A stretch of 64,000 nt of DNA from Rhizobiales bacterium GAS188 (lineage in GTDB: Bacteria > Pseudomonadota > Alphaproteobacteria > Rhizobiales > Beijerinckiaceae), in the NCBI GenBank assembly GCA_900104855.1, contig FNSS01000001.1, forward strand, positions 4,340,001 through 4,404,000, written 5' to 3'. A model generated the notes under the pieces. The model saw only the letters and a program-made list of their open reading frames with translations, made no database searches and was not told where the DNA came from. Below, in pieces: positions 1 through 9,413 of this stretch. Both the position numbers and the translations under genes were made by a program. Every line of letters begins with the position of its first letter. The first letter of the stretch is position 1.

Positions 1-439
1 AACGGATCCATAGGAGCGCCCAGACCGGCACCAGCAGGAAGCCAATCAAAAACGTGTTCCTGAGCGCGGGCGACATCCCGGTTGCGACAAGCAGCACGAC
101 CGACATGCCGACCGAGACAACGAGGATGCCGACGGCCGCAGCGCGCCGCTCCGCATACTGGATCACCCCCTTGAGAAGGCCCCAGCCCTGCTCGGCCCGA
201 TAGGCAGGCACATAGCGCAGAAGCGCGACGTCGAAGCCGAGCGCGCAGAAATAGGCAAGCACCGCCATCCAGGCCAGAACATAAGCATAGATACCGAAGC
301 TGTCCGCGCCGATGATCCTGGCGATCACGAGCTGCGAGCAATAGGTCAGCCCGGCGCCGACGATATGGATGCCGAAGGCAGTGGCGCTTCCGAGCGCGAC
401 GCTCTTGACCGGCGTGCTTGCCAATACCCCCTCACGCAT
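1..439 (-). CDS. Wzx-type polysaccharide flippase (N-terminal part, cut by window edge)
   Basis: About 146 N-terminal residues are present; the rest lies left of position 1. Reading starts MREGVLAS, with a GAGG about 9 nt before the ATG. Hydrophobic segments of about 20 residues alternate with short loops, and the pattern 'ARIIGADSFGIYAYV' near residues 35-50 is typical of the first helices of the O-antigen/teichoic-acid exporter (MATE-like, RfbX/Wzx) family, which flips lipid-linked oligosaccharides across the inner membrane. It is the last visible gene of the exopolysaccharide operon, 96 bp after the P-loop kinase gene, which fits this role. The family call rests on the N-terminus only. Confidence 0.75.
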   Translation of the reverse strand, partial: MREGVLASTPVKSVALGSATAFGIHIVGAGLTYCSQLVIARIIGADSFGIYAYVLAWMAVLAYFCALGFDVALLRYVPAYRAEQGWGLLKGVIQYAERRAAAVGILVVSVGMSVVLLVATGMSPALRNTFLIGFLLVPVWALLWIR

Positions 440-535
440 GCCTGCATCCTCGGATCTCGCGCCCCGAGCGCCAATCCTGATGCGACGAGGCAGCGCGGAG
501 AGGCCGAGCCCGCACTCCGCAGTCTTGGCCATCCT

Positions 536-1312
536 TCATCGCATTACTGCCTCCGCCCGGCGGGTGCCGGACATCGCCGCGAGCTGCATCTCGATGAGTT
601 CTGCGGCGCCGTCGAGCGAGCCCTGCTCGAGCGAGGCGACGCATGTCACCTTCCGACCGCGCTGTCGCAACAGAGCGTCCACGCGCTCGACGATTTCGAT
701 CAATTCGAGATTGGTCTGCAGATCGAATTCCAGCAACCGCTCGGCCGCACTTTGTCCGCTCTGGCGACGGCGGAGGCGGGCCTCCAGGATGTTTCGGGGG
801 CTCTCGATCCTGATCAGCAGGTCCGGCTTCGGCGTCAATTCGAGAGCTTGCGCGATGAGTGCCTCATCCTTCACTCGCCCGAGCAGGATCAGCGAGCAGA
901 TCGCTTGGACGAATGCCTGGTCGAACAGCATGACACCGTCGATCTCCGATGCGTGACGCCAGGAATTCGAGAGGCGTGACAAATATTGGCTCAATCGAAT
1001 CGACCAAAACACACTCTTCGGCCGAAGCATCTTCACCAGGTTGATCGCCCCGCCGAGCTCATTCGAGATCACGGATGGTTGGCGCGCCAGTGCCAGCATC
1101 TCGACGATCGGCCGTGCCAGCCGTCGCAACGTCGGCGGCGCGTGGCGAGGCATCCGATTTGGATTGCCCGGACCATCCGACGAACACTGTTCCGCCGGCC
1201 GGTAGCTGAGCATGAGCTGCGCTGCATGTCCGCGCTCGCGCAGACGGGTGGCCAGATGGCGAGCGAGGGTGGTCTTGCCGACGCAAGGAGGGCCGAACAG
1301 CTCGATGATCAT
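536..1312 (-). CDS. P-loop nucleotide-kinase-like protein in exopolysaccharide operon
   Basis: 258 aa. A clear Walker A, GPPCVGKT, sits at residues 7-14 directly after the first beta strand, as in small nucleotide and sugar kinases. Beyond the P-loop I recognise no family-specific motif, so the substrate is unknown. The gene lies 29 bp after the preceding nucleotidyltransferase/thymidylate-kinase-like gene and 96 bp before the flippase gene, so it is probably co-transcribed in the exopolysaccharide operon. Such kinases are common passengers of capsule and exopolysaccharide loci, but their reaction is rarely known. Existence of the gene is well supported; function is not. Confidence 0.8.
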   Translation of the reverse strand: MIIELFGPPCVGKTTLARHLATRLRERGHAAQLMLSYRPAEQCSSDGPGNPNRMPRHAPPTLRRLARPIVEMLALARQPSVISNELGGAINLVKMLRPKSVFWSIRLSQYLSRLSNSWRHASEIDGVMLFDQAFVQAICSLILLGRVKDEALIAQALELTPKPDLLIRIESPRNILEARLRRRQSGQSAAERLLEFDLQTNLELIEIVERVDALLRQRGRKVTCVASLEQGSLDGAAELIEMQLAAMSGTRRAEAVMR

Positions 1313-1341
1313 GTGTCAGCCTTTCCATGCATGCCTAGCCG

Positions 1342-2874
1342 CTAGAGCTGCCGCCAGATCTCGCGCTTGATCTTCCGCGTGACCTCCGCCAACGGCTCCT
1401 CGGCGTCGATGCTGACGATGCGCGTCGCGAAGAATGTGAGGCGCTTGACGGCCCCGATGCGGTCCCGGATAACCGTCGGGTCCATGTCCGGCTCGCGCCT
1501 CGCTGCGGTCGCCGGCATCACTTCGAGCTTGATCACAAGATCTGGCGAGAGGCGACGAGCGAGCGCATAGGCGGCCGCTTCGGTGCGCCGCAGCCATTGC
1601 GGTATCCCTCTCAAGCGCGTCAGCAGCGGGCCGTCATTGAATCCGAGGATCTCGTCCTGCGGGTAGCGATCGGCGATGACGATGAGCCCTCGCTCGGCGG
1701 CACGGCGCGCGGCGATAAGCTTGGCGCGCTTTTCGCGGGCCACGACCATGGCCCACACCGTCTGGAGCGCCCCATAGAGCAGACCCGGGGGTCGATCAGA
1801 AATCTTTCCGTGCGATGCTCCCTTGGGCTTGGTCCTATAGAGGCGCATGAACAAGGGCATCATCAGCTTGAGCGGCAGCAGCAATAGGGACGGCCTGCCG
1901 TCTCCTGTGCCGAAATAGATCGGCATGACGTCGATCTCGGCGCCGAGCCAAGCCCGCACCGCCGCAACCGCGGTGCTCTTGCCGCTGCCGTCGACGCCGA
2001 CCATGGCGATCACCAAACCCCCTCCGGGCGCGCGTCGAGCCCAGGGCCGTGGCCAATGAAGATGGCGCTTGTTGAGCCCCCCCGCAATCCACTGCAAGGC
2101 CCGCCCTGCACTGCGCACCCGCGCCTCGACGCCGTTGTAGCTGCGGTAAGGGGCAAAATGCTTGCGGATGAGCCGCCGCAGGCGCCGGTCCTTCTCCAAG
2201 GGCGCGCCGCTGTAAAAAGCATCGGCAATCCTGTCAGCCAAATCCCTGCCCATCAGCTCGGTGGCGGCACCGTGGAGGGTCGCCCGCTCGACGCGCGGGA
2301 CAAGCTCCTGGCGGTCAAGCGCAAACTTCTGCTGTGTGGCGTGCCAATGCCGCAGCGTGACGGGATCGGATCGGTGGAGCTCGAGGCATGACCGGATCAC
2401 CAGCAGCAGCGCCTCGCTTGCGGGATCGAGCATGTGGATGGGTAATGTCGGGTGACTGACGCTGCGCGCCAGGATCGCGTCCTCCCAGGGAATCCGATAA
2501 TTCTTGAGAAGTGGCGCGCCGACCACGAGGCGGAAATACAGGTGAAGGTGGAGGAGCTGGCCACTCGATTCATCATGGCCGAGGAAGCTCAGAATGGCTG
2601 GATGGTCCCGATAGGCAACGCAGGGAAAGAGCTTGAACCCCCGCCCCAGCAGGATCGCCTGTGCGCGATGCTGGTCCTCTTTTGCGATCAGGAGGTCGAG
2701 GTCGCTCTCGCCCGTCAATGCCAGATGGACGCGCCGGCTGGCCTTCCAGTAGCAATAGGAGATGCTCTGACGGCGAAGCTCGTTCAAGACCACGAGCAGC
2801 AATGGCAAGGTTGGCTCCTCGGCGCGCAGCCAGGCAACCGAGGCGACGCTGCTTTGACTGCTGGTCGTTCTCAT
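1342..2874 (-). CDS. Nucleotidyltransferase-like / thymidylate-kinase-like fusion protein
   Basis: 510 aa with two parts. Residues about 30-150 contain GESDLDLLI (residues 55-63), the G-S-D-x-D signature of the polymerase-beta-type nucleotidyltransferase fold. Residues about 286-510 form a P-loop kinase resembling thymidylate kinase, with GVDGSGKST at 293-301 and a basic LID-like stretch (KRAKLIAARRAAERG) followed by a DRYPQD motif. The start overlaps the stop of the upstream BY-kinase gene by 4 bp (ATGA), which indicates translational coupling. The protein is much longer than a housekeeping Tmk (about 210 aa), so it is unlikely to be the dTMP kinase. The substrate is unknown; a role in polysaccharide precursor or modification chemistry is inferred from the operon. 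Confidence 0.75.
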   Translation of the reverse strand: MRTTSSQSSVASVAWLRAEEPTLPLLLVVLNELRRQSISYCYWKASRRVHLALTGESDLDLLIAKEDQHRAQAILLGRGFKLFPCVAYRDHPAILSFLGHDESSGQLLHLHLYFRLVVGAPLLKNYRIPWEDAILARSVSHPTLPIHMLDPASEALLLVIRSCLELHRSDPVTLRHWHATQQKFALDRQELVPRVERATLHGAATELMGRDLADRIADAFYSGAPLEKDRRLRRLIRKHFAPYRSYNGVEARVRSAGRALQWIAGGLNKRHLHWPRPWARRAPGGGLVIAMVGVDGSGKSTAVAAVRAWLGAEIDVMPIYFGTGDGRPSLLLLPLKLMMPLFMRLYRTKPKGASHGKISDRPPGLLYGALQTVWAMVVAREKRAKLIAARRAAERGLIVIADRYPQDEILGFNDGPLLTRLRGIPQWLRRTEAAAYALARRLSPDLVIKLEVMPATAARREPDMDPTVIRDRIGAVKRLTFFATRIVSIDAEEPLAEVTRKIKREIWRQL

Positions 2875-4871
2875 GCTTCCGGAACCTTCAATTTGGAGAG
2901 CTCGCCGTCCTCGGCGGCGACGGGTTGAGGTTGTGGTGGTTCCGACTTGAATAGATTCAGCCCGCTGGATCTAAAGTAATAGGATCTGTGTTTGACGAGG
3001 AATTCTCCGACATCGCCGTATCGATAGCGGGCATGTTCTTTCAGGTTGACTTGAGCGAGCACGGCGCATGGATGGGCGCGGCCCTCTTCGAAGCAACCGG
3101 CACTGCGCAGGATGTTGATGGCGTTTTGCGCCACTTCTCGCCGGGTGCTGCCCCATTTCACGACGAAGAGCACCCTGTCCGCCATGTTGGCGAGCAGCCG
3201 CGCTTCGGTAACCCCGAGCAGCGGTGGGCCATCGACGATGACGCAGTCATAGCTCTGGCGCAACTGGTCGAGCAGGCGCTTCAGCTGGTCACCTGCGAAC
3301 ATCGAGAGCGGGTCGACCGTGCAAGGCGTCATCGGCAGGTAGTCGAGCCCGAGATTGGGGATGCGCTGAATGACGTCGGCGGGCGGTAGGTCATAAAGAA
3401 GCAGATCGAGGACGCCTCTCTTCGCCTTGACGCGAAGCGCGCCGAGTACCGAGGGGTGACGGAAGTCAAGATCGACGAGCAACACGCGCCGCCGCAGCGT
3501 TGCGAGATAGACGGCAAGGCTGAGTGCGAGTTTCGTCTTGCCTTCCAACGGAACGCTGGAACTGGTCAAGACGACCTTTGGCGCCGTTTGAGGAGAGGTG
3601 AGCTGCAACCCCGCGACGATGGATCGCAATGCTTCGGCATAGGCCGAATAGGGATGCCTCAGAAGATATCTATGGGGCCGAATTCTGGATGCGCGGGAAA
3701 GCTGCGGAATATGTCCGAGACATGCGATACCCAGTGCTTCGTTGACGTCCTGCTCGCTGCGCATTCCGCGGTCGAGCCGCTCGATGGCGACGGCCAGCCA
3801 GCAGCCGCACATCGAAAAGACGAGAAATGCAGGAAAGATGAAGAGTAGCGGGTTTGTCGTGCTCGGCCGTTCGGGCGGCGATGCGAGCGAGAGGATGCGC
3901 ACATCCGGCACCACCACTTCCTGTTGGTAGCGGATTTCCTTTTGGCGTCTGAGCAGATTGGCATAGAGCTGATCGCGCATGGCCGCTTCGCGCTCGAGCT
4001 CGCGCAGGTGCACTTCTGCCTCGCCGCCATCGCCGGGGCTGCTCTGCCCTGATGCGAACCTTTGCTGAATCGACTTGTGCACGACGGAAGCTGCCTGCTC
4101 GACCTCTCTCTTGAGCTCGGCAATTCGTTCGTTGAGCTTGGCCAGTTCATCGCTGGCATAGGATCGCTTCTGTTCGCCCTGGCTCTCGACATAGAGCTGG
4201 ACGATCCGGTTGGTGACGGCTGCGGCCTTATCGGGGTTCGTCGCCGTGAAGCTGACGCCGATGACGCGAGAGCTGCGCTCCTGGCTCACTCTCAGATAAC
4301 GCTCGAAGTCTTCAAGGCTTAGCGACATGGGCTTGGTGGCCGCTGGACCTGCGGGCTCTTGGATGACGCTCGGCGGCAACGGAGTATCTTTGTCCGCGCG
4401 ATCCGAAAGGCCGGCCGCCGCGTCGGCGGTGGCGGCCGCTATCTCCCGTGCAGGGATCCGGAATCCGGGGTCCTTCGACAGGCTAACGAGGACGCTCTGT
4501 AAATGACTAGACGAGGACAGCATTGTCACTTGGGTGTCGATCGCCGGCTGGTCAGCCGGGGCGCCGGCAACGATTTGCCCATTCGCGAGGCCGGACTGTT
4601 GAACTTCGACGACTATCAGTGCCTTCGCTGTGTATTTCGGCGGCAGCAGCAGCCCCACTGCGCCGACGAGCAGTGTTCCGAGCACTGCCACCCCGAGGAT
4701 TAACCAGATCCGCCGGCGCAAGATGCCGGTCAGCTGCTGCAATGGGGGGTTGGCGGCGGGCGGGACGGCACTCGCCCGATGCGGGTTGCCGTCACTGCGC
4801 TCGCTCGGCGGCTCACCCGTCGCATGGACCGCTTCATGATCGGGGCCAAAATTTCCAGACGCCAATCTCAT
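2871..4871 (-). CDS. Polysaccharide co-polymerase fused to BY-kinase (Wzz/ExoP-like)
   Basis: 666 aa, the usual size of ExoP/Wzc-type proteins that control chain length and export of exopolysaccharide at the inner membrane. A Wzz domain begins with a transmembrane segment (about residues 53-76), followed by a periplasmic coiled coil (about 235-315) and a second transmembrane segment (about 341-363). The cytoplasmic BY-kinase has Walker A SSSVPLEGKT (437-446), Walker A' VLLVDLDFRHPS (463-474) and Walker B VIVDGPP (544-550). The C-terminus holds several tyrosines (RYRYGD, RSYYF) that could form the autophosphorylated cluster. The Walker A reads PLEGKT where PGEGKT/S is usual, a small deviation. 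It starts 3 bp after the asnB stop and overlaps the next gene by 4 bp. Confidence 0.93.
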   Translation of the reverse strand: MRLASGNFGPDHEAVHATGEPPSERSDGNPHRASAVPPAANPPLQQLTGILRRRIWLILGVAVLGTLLVGAVGLLLPPKYTAKALIVVEVQQSGLANGQIVAGAPADQPAIDTQVTMLSSSSHLQSVLVSLSKDPGFRIPAREIAAATADAAAGLSDRADKDTPLPPSVIQEPAGPAATKPMSLSLEDFERYLRVSQERSSRVIGVSFTATNPDKAAAVTNRIVQLYVESQGEQKRSYASDELAKLNERIAELKREVEQAASVVHKSIQQRFASGQSSPGDGGEAEVHLRELEREAAMRDQLYANLLRRQKEIRYQQEVVVPDVRILSLASPPERPSTTNPLLFIFPAFLVFSMCGCWLAVAIERLDRGMRSEQDVNEALGIACLGHIPQLSRASRIRPHRYLLRHPYSAYAEALRSIVAGLQLTSPQTAPKVVLTSSSVPLEGKTKLALSLAVYLATLRRRVLLVDLDFRHPSVLGALRVKAKRGVLDLLLYDLPPADVIQRIPNLGLDYLPMTPCTVDPLSMFAGDQLKRLLDQLRQSYDCVIVDGPPLLGVTEARLLANMADRVLFVVKWGSTRREVAQNAINILRSAGCFEEGRAHPCAVLAQVNLKEHARYRYGDVGEFLVKHRSYYFRSSGLNLFKSEPPQPQPVAAEDGELSKLKVPEA

Positions 4872-4874
4872 GGC

Positions 4875-6923
4875 TCAACCCCCGGTCGTTGCGAAGATAG
4901 CGTGGAGTCCGGATCGGGACGCGCCGAGGGCTGGCCTCGTGCCTGCCTCAGTGGAGGTGGCCAAGGGCTGTGCGACGGTCGAACCAGCCAGGTTGCTCAA
5001 CCAGGACTGGACCATGAGAACCGCCCATAATTCGCGCGCCCGGTCCCGCCGGCCGCTCAAATGCTGCTGCCAACAAGCTTCGACCTGCGAGGGTTGGAAG
5101 AAGCCGGCGTCCTTGATCTGCGACGTGTCGAGCAATCCTTGCGCCCAGTCGCGCAGCGGGCCGCGGAGCCATGCGCCGATCGGCACGTCGAATCCTTGCT
5201 TCGGCCGTTCGAAGAGAACCTCCGGAAGGTAGCGACTCAGGACCTTTCGCAACAGCCACTTTCCCCGGCCGTCGCGCACCTTGACGTCCGACGGGAGGCG
5301 CCAGGCGAACTCGACCACACGGTGGTCGAGATATGGACAGCGGGCTTCAAGGCTCGCCGCCATGCTCGCCCGATCAAGCTTCACCAAAATGTCTCCGGGC
5401 AGATACCTGACCATGTCACGATAGATCAGGCGCCCGACTGCGTCGGGAAGCGGCGGGCCCTCATCCATGTCGGCGACGCCGGGATCGCGCGTCAACGGCG
5501 TGGCGCCGAGCGTGATCAGGCGCTCATAGAGTTCGCGCTCATCGGACACGTCGAGCACACGGGCGAGCCTGTGCAGATTCTCACCCCTCAGCATAGGCTG
5601 CATGGAAGCCGGCAGCGGAAGGGCGCCGAGAATCCCCTCCAGGGCTCCAGGGCTCAGCATCATGAGTGCCGAGGCCGCCATCCGCCGCAGCGTCGAAGGC
5701 AAACGAAAAAGGGGAGCGAGACGCGTCGGCATGAAATGCCTCGCATAGCCGCCAAAGCATTCATCGCCGCCATCGCCCGACAACGCCACGGTGACATGCT
5801 GGCGGGCCAGTCGCGATAGCAGCAATGTCGGAATCTGCGACTCGTCGGCAAAGGGCTCGTCCCAGATCTGCGGCAGCTCAGAAATGACGGAGAGCGCCTT
5901 CTCCGGAGTGAGGCGGAATTCCGTGTGCTCGGTGCCCAGATGACGTGCCACCTGCGAAGCATGGTGGGCCTCGTCATAACGCGCTTCAGCAAATCCGATC
6001 GAGAAGGTACGCACCGGGCGTGACGATTGCGCTTGCATCAGCGCGACAACCGCTGAACTGTCGATTCCTCCAGACAGGAAAGCTCCAAGCGGCACATCCG
6101 CGACCATGCGTTGCCGCACGACCTCCCGCAACAATCGATCCAGCTCGGTCTCGAGGTCGCAATCTCGCGGATCCAGAGGTCGCCGCTGGCCGGTTTCGGC
6201 AACCTCGGCAACTGACCACCAAGAGCGTGCTCGCTTGCGCAGCTCTTCCGCGCTGGCCGTGCCGAGCTCTTCTGCGCCTACCGACAGCATGGTGCCGGGC
6301 GGCAATTTGAAGACGCCCTCGAGAATGCAGTGTTGATCAGGCACCCAGCCATACCGCAGCGCCATGGCGAGCGCTCTGGGATTAACTCGAGCATGGAAAC
6401 CGGGAAAGGCCCGGATGGCCTTGAGCTCGGAAGCGAAGAGAAGGGCCCGATCTGCGATCGCGACGTAAAGCGGCTTCTTGCCCATGCGGTCGCGGATGAG
6501 ATGCAGAACGCGGTGTTCCCGGTCCCAAAGACCGAGCGCGAACATCCCGGCGAACCGAGTCAAGGCCGCCTCGATTCCAAATCTCTCGGACGCCTCGAGC
6601 ATCACTTCGCTGTCGCTGTGGCCACGGAAGCGATGGCCGAGAGCCTCGAGATCCTTCCGCAGTTCGGCGAAGTTGTAGACCTCGCCGTTGAAGGTCATCA
6701 CCAGCCGTTCGCTCGCCGACAGCATCGGCTGGCGGCCGGCCTCGGAGAGATCCACGATCGCAAGGCGGCGATGGCCGAATGCGATGCCAGCCTCGCGGTC
6801 CATCCAGATGCCACAGCCGTCAGGGCCGCGATGATGCAGGGTTTGGGCCATCGCTTCGATAGCGTCGAGCCTGCCCGCGTCCGCGGCATGAGATGCGAGG
6901 AAGATGCCGACAATGCCGCACAT
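4875..6923 (-). CDS. asnB: Asparagine synthase (glutamine-hydrolysing)
   Basis: 682 aa. The protein begins MCGIVGIF, so Cys2 is available as the class II glutaminase nucleophile after removal of Met1. HHRGPDG (30-36), FNGEVYNF (78-85) and the ATP-pyrophosphatase loop SGGIDSS (284-290) are all intact. The synthase domain uses glutamine and ATP to amidate a carboxylate, usually aspartate. Its position one base after the ligase gene and three bases before the Wzz/BY-kinase gene suggests a specialised role in amidating a polysaccharide or a sugar acid, as seen for AsnB-like enzymes in many exopolysaccharide loci; this is inference. It is somewhat longer than E. coli AsnB (554 aa), mainly at the C-terminus. 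Confidence 0.92.
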   Translation of the reverse strand: MCGIVGIFLASHAADAGRLDAIEAMAQTLHHRGPDGCGIWMDREAGIAFGHRRLAIVDLSEAGRQPMLSASERLVMTFNGEVYNFAELRKDLEALGHRFRGHSDSEVMLEASERFGIEAALTRFAGMFALGLWDREHRVLHLIRDRMGKKPLYVAIADRALLFASELKAIRAFPGFHARVNPRALAMALRYGWVPDQHCILEGVFKLPPGTMLSVGAEELGTASAEELRKRARSWWSVAEVAETGQRRPLDPRDCDLETELDRLLREVVRQRMVADVPLGAFLSGGIDSSAVVALMQAQSSRPVRTFSIGFAEARYDEAHHASQVARHLGTEHTEFRLTPEKALSVISELPQIWDEPFADESQIPTLLLSRLARQHVTVALSGDGGDECFGGYARHFMPTRLAPLFRLPSTLRRMAASALMMLSPGALEGILGALPLPASMQPMLRGENLHRLARVLDVSDERELYERLITLGATPLTRDPGVADMDEGPPLPDAVGRLIYRDMVRYLPGDILVKLDRASMAASLEARCPYLDHRVVEFAWRLPSDVKVRDGRGKWLLRKVLSRYLPEVLFERPKQGFDVPIGAWLRGPLRDWAQGLLDTSQIKDAGFFQPSQVEACWQQHLSGRRDRARELWAVLMVQSWLSNLAGSTVAQPLATSTEAGTRPALGASRSGLHAIFATTGG

Positions 6924-6924
6924 G

Positions 6925-8229
6925 CTATGAGCTCCGCTCCCGAACAGGGGATGCCGCCCGCATGTCAGCTCCCGCCACGAGGCAAAGAGAGATTGCGAAC
7001 CAGAAAAGTGGTTGGCGGACGATAAGGTGAAAAACGGCGAAGGTGGCGAGCCCGAGGAGTAACGTGCTCAACGCGCAGAGCTGAACCCTGTAGGTCGCCA
7101 TGAAGGTCGATGCGGTCAGCCAGATGAAGCTCAACACCGCAATCAACCCGCCCTGAGTGAAGAGATCGAGCAAGGTGCTATGCGCCTCGAAGTTCGGCAT
7201 GGAGTTGTTTTGCGGATGTTCGATATGTTTCGGCCCGTCTTCGGACATCCTGGCGGCGACGATGACGGATGGGATTTCAAGATGCGGTCCCGGCCCAAGG
7301 CCGAGCATTCCGGATTCGAGCCCTCGCTCGATCGCCTGGTTCCACAATTGGAAGCGCAGCTGAGCCTCTCGATCCGCAGCCTTGCCATTCTCCTTGGACA
7401 TGTCCTTGGCGAACCCTTCCGCCTGGACCGCGAGCGCGTAACCGAGCGGAACGGCCGAGATGAGGAGCACGGGCAGTGCGAGGGTGGCGATCAAAGCGGA
7501 AGCGGTGCGCAAACTCAGCTTCCGCTCCGGGGAGGGCAGCCATGCCCGGAGTTTGAATGCGACGAAGATCGGAACGGCGGTCACGAGGACGAGGCTGAAG
7601 GTGTCGCTCTGCGAGAGGCGGCCCGCAACAACCGCAACGCTGGCACACAGGATCGCGCCGATCCTTGCCCAAGGTCCGGCCGCGACCTCGGCAAGGTGAA
7701 GCGATACGAGCGCATGCACGGCGCAGAAGATCGCCAGCTGGTTCGGATTTTCCGACCAACCGCGCAGCCTGTCCCAATACCAGGGATCGACCCCCGAGAC
7801 GTCGATGAGCCCGAAGGCGTTTCCGAGCTGGAGCGTAAGGGTCACCGCACCGATGACCGCAATGAACCAGGCGGTTTGATGCAGACGAGGCCCGGCTCCG
7901 GGCTCGACCACGCTCAAGAGGCTGACCGCCGCCAGAAGAAGGTAGGCGATCACGTCGTGCCGGAATAGTTCCGGATCGTGGCGATCGCCGATGACGTACC
8001 CGGTGAGAGTGCCGACGCACTGGGCAATGGAGAAGAGCGTCCAAAAGGCGAACAGCCGGAAAACGACGGGCGTCACTCGCGGACCAAGCCGAAAGGCCTC
8101 GCCACACAGCCTCGCGACGACAAAGAGCACCAGGCAGATTTCACCTGGCCCGATTCCCGCGCCGCCAATTCGCAGCTGCGTGGTCGTCGACAGCACGAGA
8201 CCGAATGCGAGGAGCATGCCTTCGATCAT
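6925..8229 (-). CDS. O-antigen ligase / Wzy-like polymerase membrane protein
   Basis: 434 aa from the start MIEGMLLAFG. I chose this ATG because it overlaps the stop of the upstream GT4 gene as ATGA, whereas a longer reading in the same frame runs antisense-like through the GT4 gene. About ten or more hydrophobic segments are visible, and a loop with EAHSTLLDLFTQGG near residues 350-365 resembles the Wzy_C/O-antigen-ligase signature (H-N/S-x-x-L...GG). Members polymerise or ligate undecaprenyl-linked saccharides on the periplasmic face of the inner membrane. With the flippase and the Wzz/BY-kinase in the same operon, a Wzy polymerase role is likely. Ligase and polymerase cannot be separated by sequence alone. 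Confidence 0.8.
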   Translation of the reverse strand: MIEGMLLAFGLVLSTTTQLRIGGAGIGPGEICLVLFVVARLCGEAFRLGPRVTPVVFRLFAFWTLFSIAQCVGTLTGYVIGDRHDPELFRHDVIAYLLLAAVSLLSVVEPGAGPRLHQTAWFIAVIGAVTLTLQLGNAFGLIDVSGVDPWYWDRLRGWSENPNQLAIFCAVHALVSLHLAEVAAGPWARIGAILCASVAVVAGRLSQSDTFSLVLVTAVPIFVAFKLRAWLPSPERKLSLRTASALIATLALPVLLISAVPLGYALAVQAEGFAKDMSKENGKAADREAQLRFQLWNQAIERGLESGMLGLGPGPHLEIPSVIVAARMSEDGPKHIEHPQNNSMPNFEAHSTLLDLFTQGGLIAVLSFIWLTASTFMATYRVQLCALSTLLLGLATFAVFHLIVRQPLFWFAISLCLVAGADMRAASPVRERSS

Positions 8230-9413
8230 TGGGCGACCGCTCGTCGCGGATGCTGGTCGCTCGCCGACCTTAGGGAAGGATCGAGCAGTTCCGCATAGAC
8301 TTGGGAGTAGCGTGCGACTGTGAGGTCGAGACCAAATTCCCGTTTTACAAGCTCCGCGGCGCGGGCACCCATTGCCCTTGCCGTTTCCCGCTCGCGGAGG
8401 AGGTCGAGAATCCGCGCCGCGAGGGCATCGGGCGTGCGCGGCGGCACGAGGTAGCCGCTCCAGCCGTCGTGAACGACGTCCGAGCAACCAGGCATTTTCG
8501 TCGCCACGATCGGCAACCCGGCGAGCGCCGCCTCGAGCAACGCCCGCGGTACGCCCTCGCGATATTCCGTGGGGAAGGCGAAAATATCGGCAAGCCCGAG
8601 CAGCGCCGGTATGTCCGATCGTGGTCCGATCGCCGTTACATAGGGAGCGTGGCGATCGATTTCCGACTGCGGTACGGCCATTGGCCCTTCGCTTTGGCGC
8701 GGTCCAACGAGGAGGAAGCGCACCTGCGGACGCGCTTTGTGGACCAACGCCGCCGCGTCGAGCAGCGTCGAAATGCCCTTTTGGCGGGTGATGCGCGTGA
8801 CCGTGATAACAACCTCGCAATTGCCAAGTCCAAGGGCCTTGCGAAGTTCGGCCGGCGGCTGCCGCGCGAACATTGCCTCTTCGAAGCCTGCGATATCGAT
8901 GCCGGAACCGGGGATCAGCCGGCTACTTCCCCTGCCGACCATCCCGTGATCTTCGAAGAAAGCTTGATCATCGCAATTTTGGAACAGCGTCGCCGCTGTC
9001 GAGCGAGCCGCCAAACGGTGAAGCGCGCAATAGATCGGGCGCAGCGCCAGCGCTAGCGGCGAGCGCGACGAGTAAACCCAGCCGAGCCCATTGATGGTAC
9101 GGACGATTCGCACGCGCAGATGCCTCGCCGCGAGGGGGACCAAAAGGTTCGGCTTCGTGTCGAAACTCTGAACAAGCTCAGGCCCCACATCGGCGACGAG
9201 CTTGGAGAGGGTGCCAAGTGCCGTCCAATCGGCCAAGGGGTTCAAGAACCGATCGAAGCGATATGAAATAAATTCGAGGCCGGCCCGAAAGAAAGGGGCA
9301 GGATCGCCGGTTCCTGCCGCCGTCACGCCAAATCCACGCTCGCCGAGCGCCAGCAAGAAGGGGATACGAAGGTGATGATCCTCTCCCCCGATGCAAAGCA
9401 CGCGCGCGCTCAT
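8226..9413 (-). CDS. Glycosyltransferase family 4
   Basis: 395 aa from MSARVLCIGG. A longer reading to 9644 exists, but its extra N-terminus is Arg/Cys/Ser-rich and unlike a GT4. The C-terminal half holds VVITVTRITRQKG (about 205-217) and the E-x7-E-type donor-site motif TEYREGVPRALLEA, both typical of GT-B retaining transferases that use nucleotide sugars. A GAGG lies about 10 nt upstream of the ATG. It is the first gene of the minus-strand exopolysaccharide operon, and element D (9675-9748) lies about 260-335 bp upstream. It probably adds one sugar of the repeat unit; the donor is unknown. Confidence 0.85.
   Translation of the reverse strand: MSARVLCIGGEDHHLRIPFLLALGERGFGVTAAGTGDPAPFFRAGLEFISYRFDRFLNPLADWTALGTLSKLVADVGPELVQSFDTKPNLLVPLAARHLRVRIVRTINGLGWVYSSRSPLALALRPIYCALHRLAARSTAATLFQNCDDQAFFEDHGMVGRGSSRLIPGSGIDIAGFEEAMFARQPPAELRKALGLGNCEVVITVTRITRQKGISTLLDAAALVHKARPQVRFLLVGPRQSEGPMAVPQSEIDRHAPYVTAIGPRSDIPALLGLADIFAFPTEYREGVPRALLEAALAGLPIVATKMPGCSDVVHDGWSGYLVPPRTPDALAARILDLLRERETARAMGARAAELVKREFGLDLTVARYSQVYAELLDPSLRSASDQHPRRAVAQ

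Noticed and set aside
1342-2874. Housekeeping thymidylate kinase (tmk)
   Set aside because: The protein is more than twice the usual length, has an added nucleotidyltransferase-like head and lies in an exopolysaccharide operon.
6925-8820. Extended 631-codon version of the ligase-like gene
   Set aside because: The extra N-terminal 197 residues lie inside the GT4 gene in another frame and have non-membrane, Arg-rich composition. The ATGA overlap at 8229 is the natural start.
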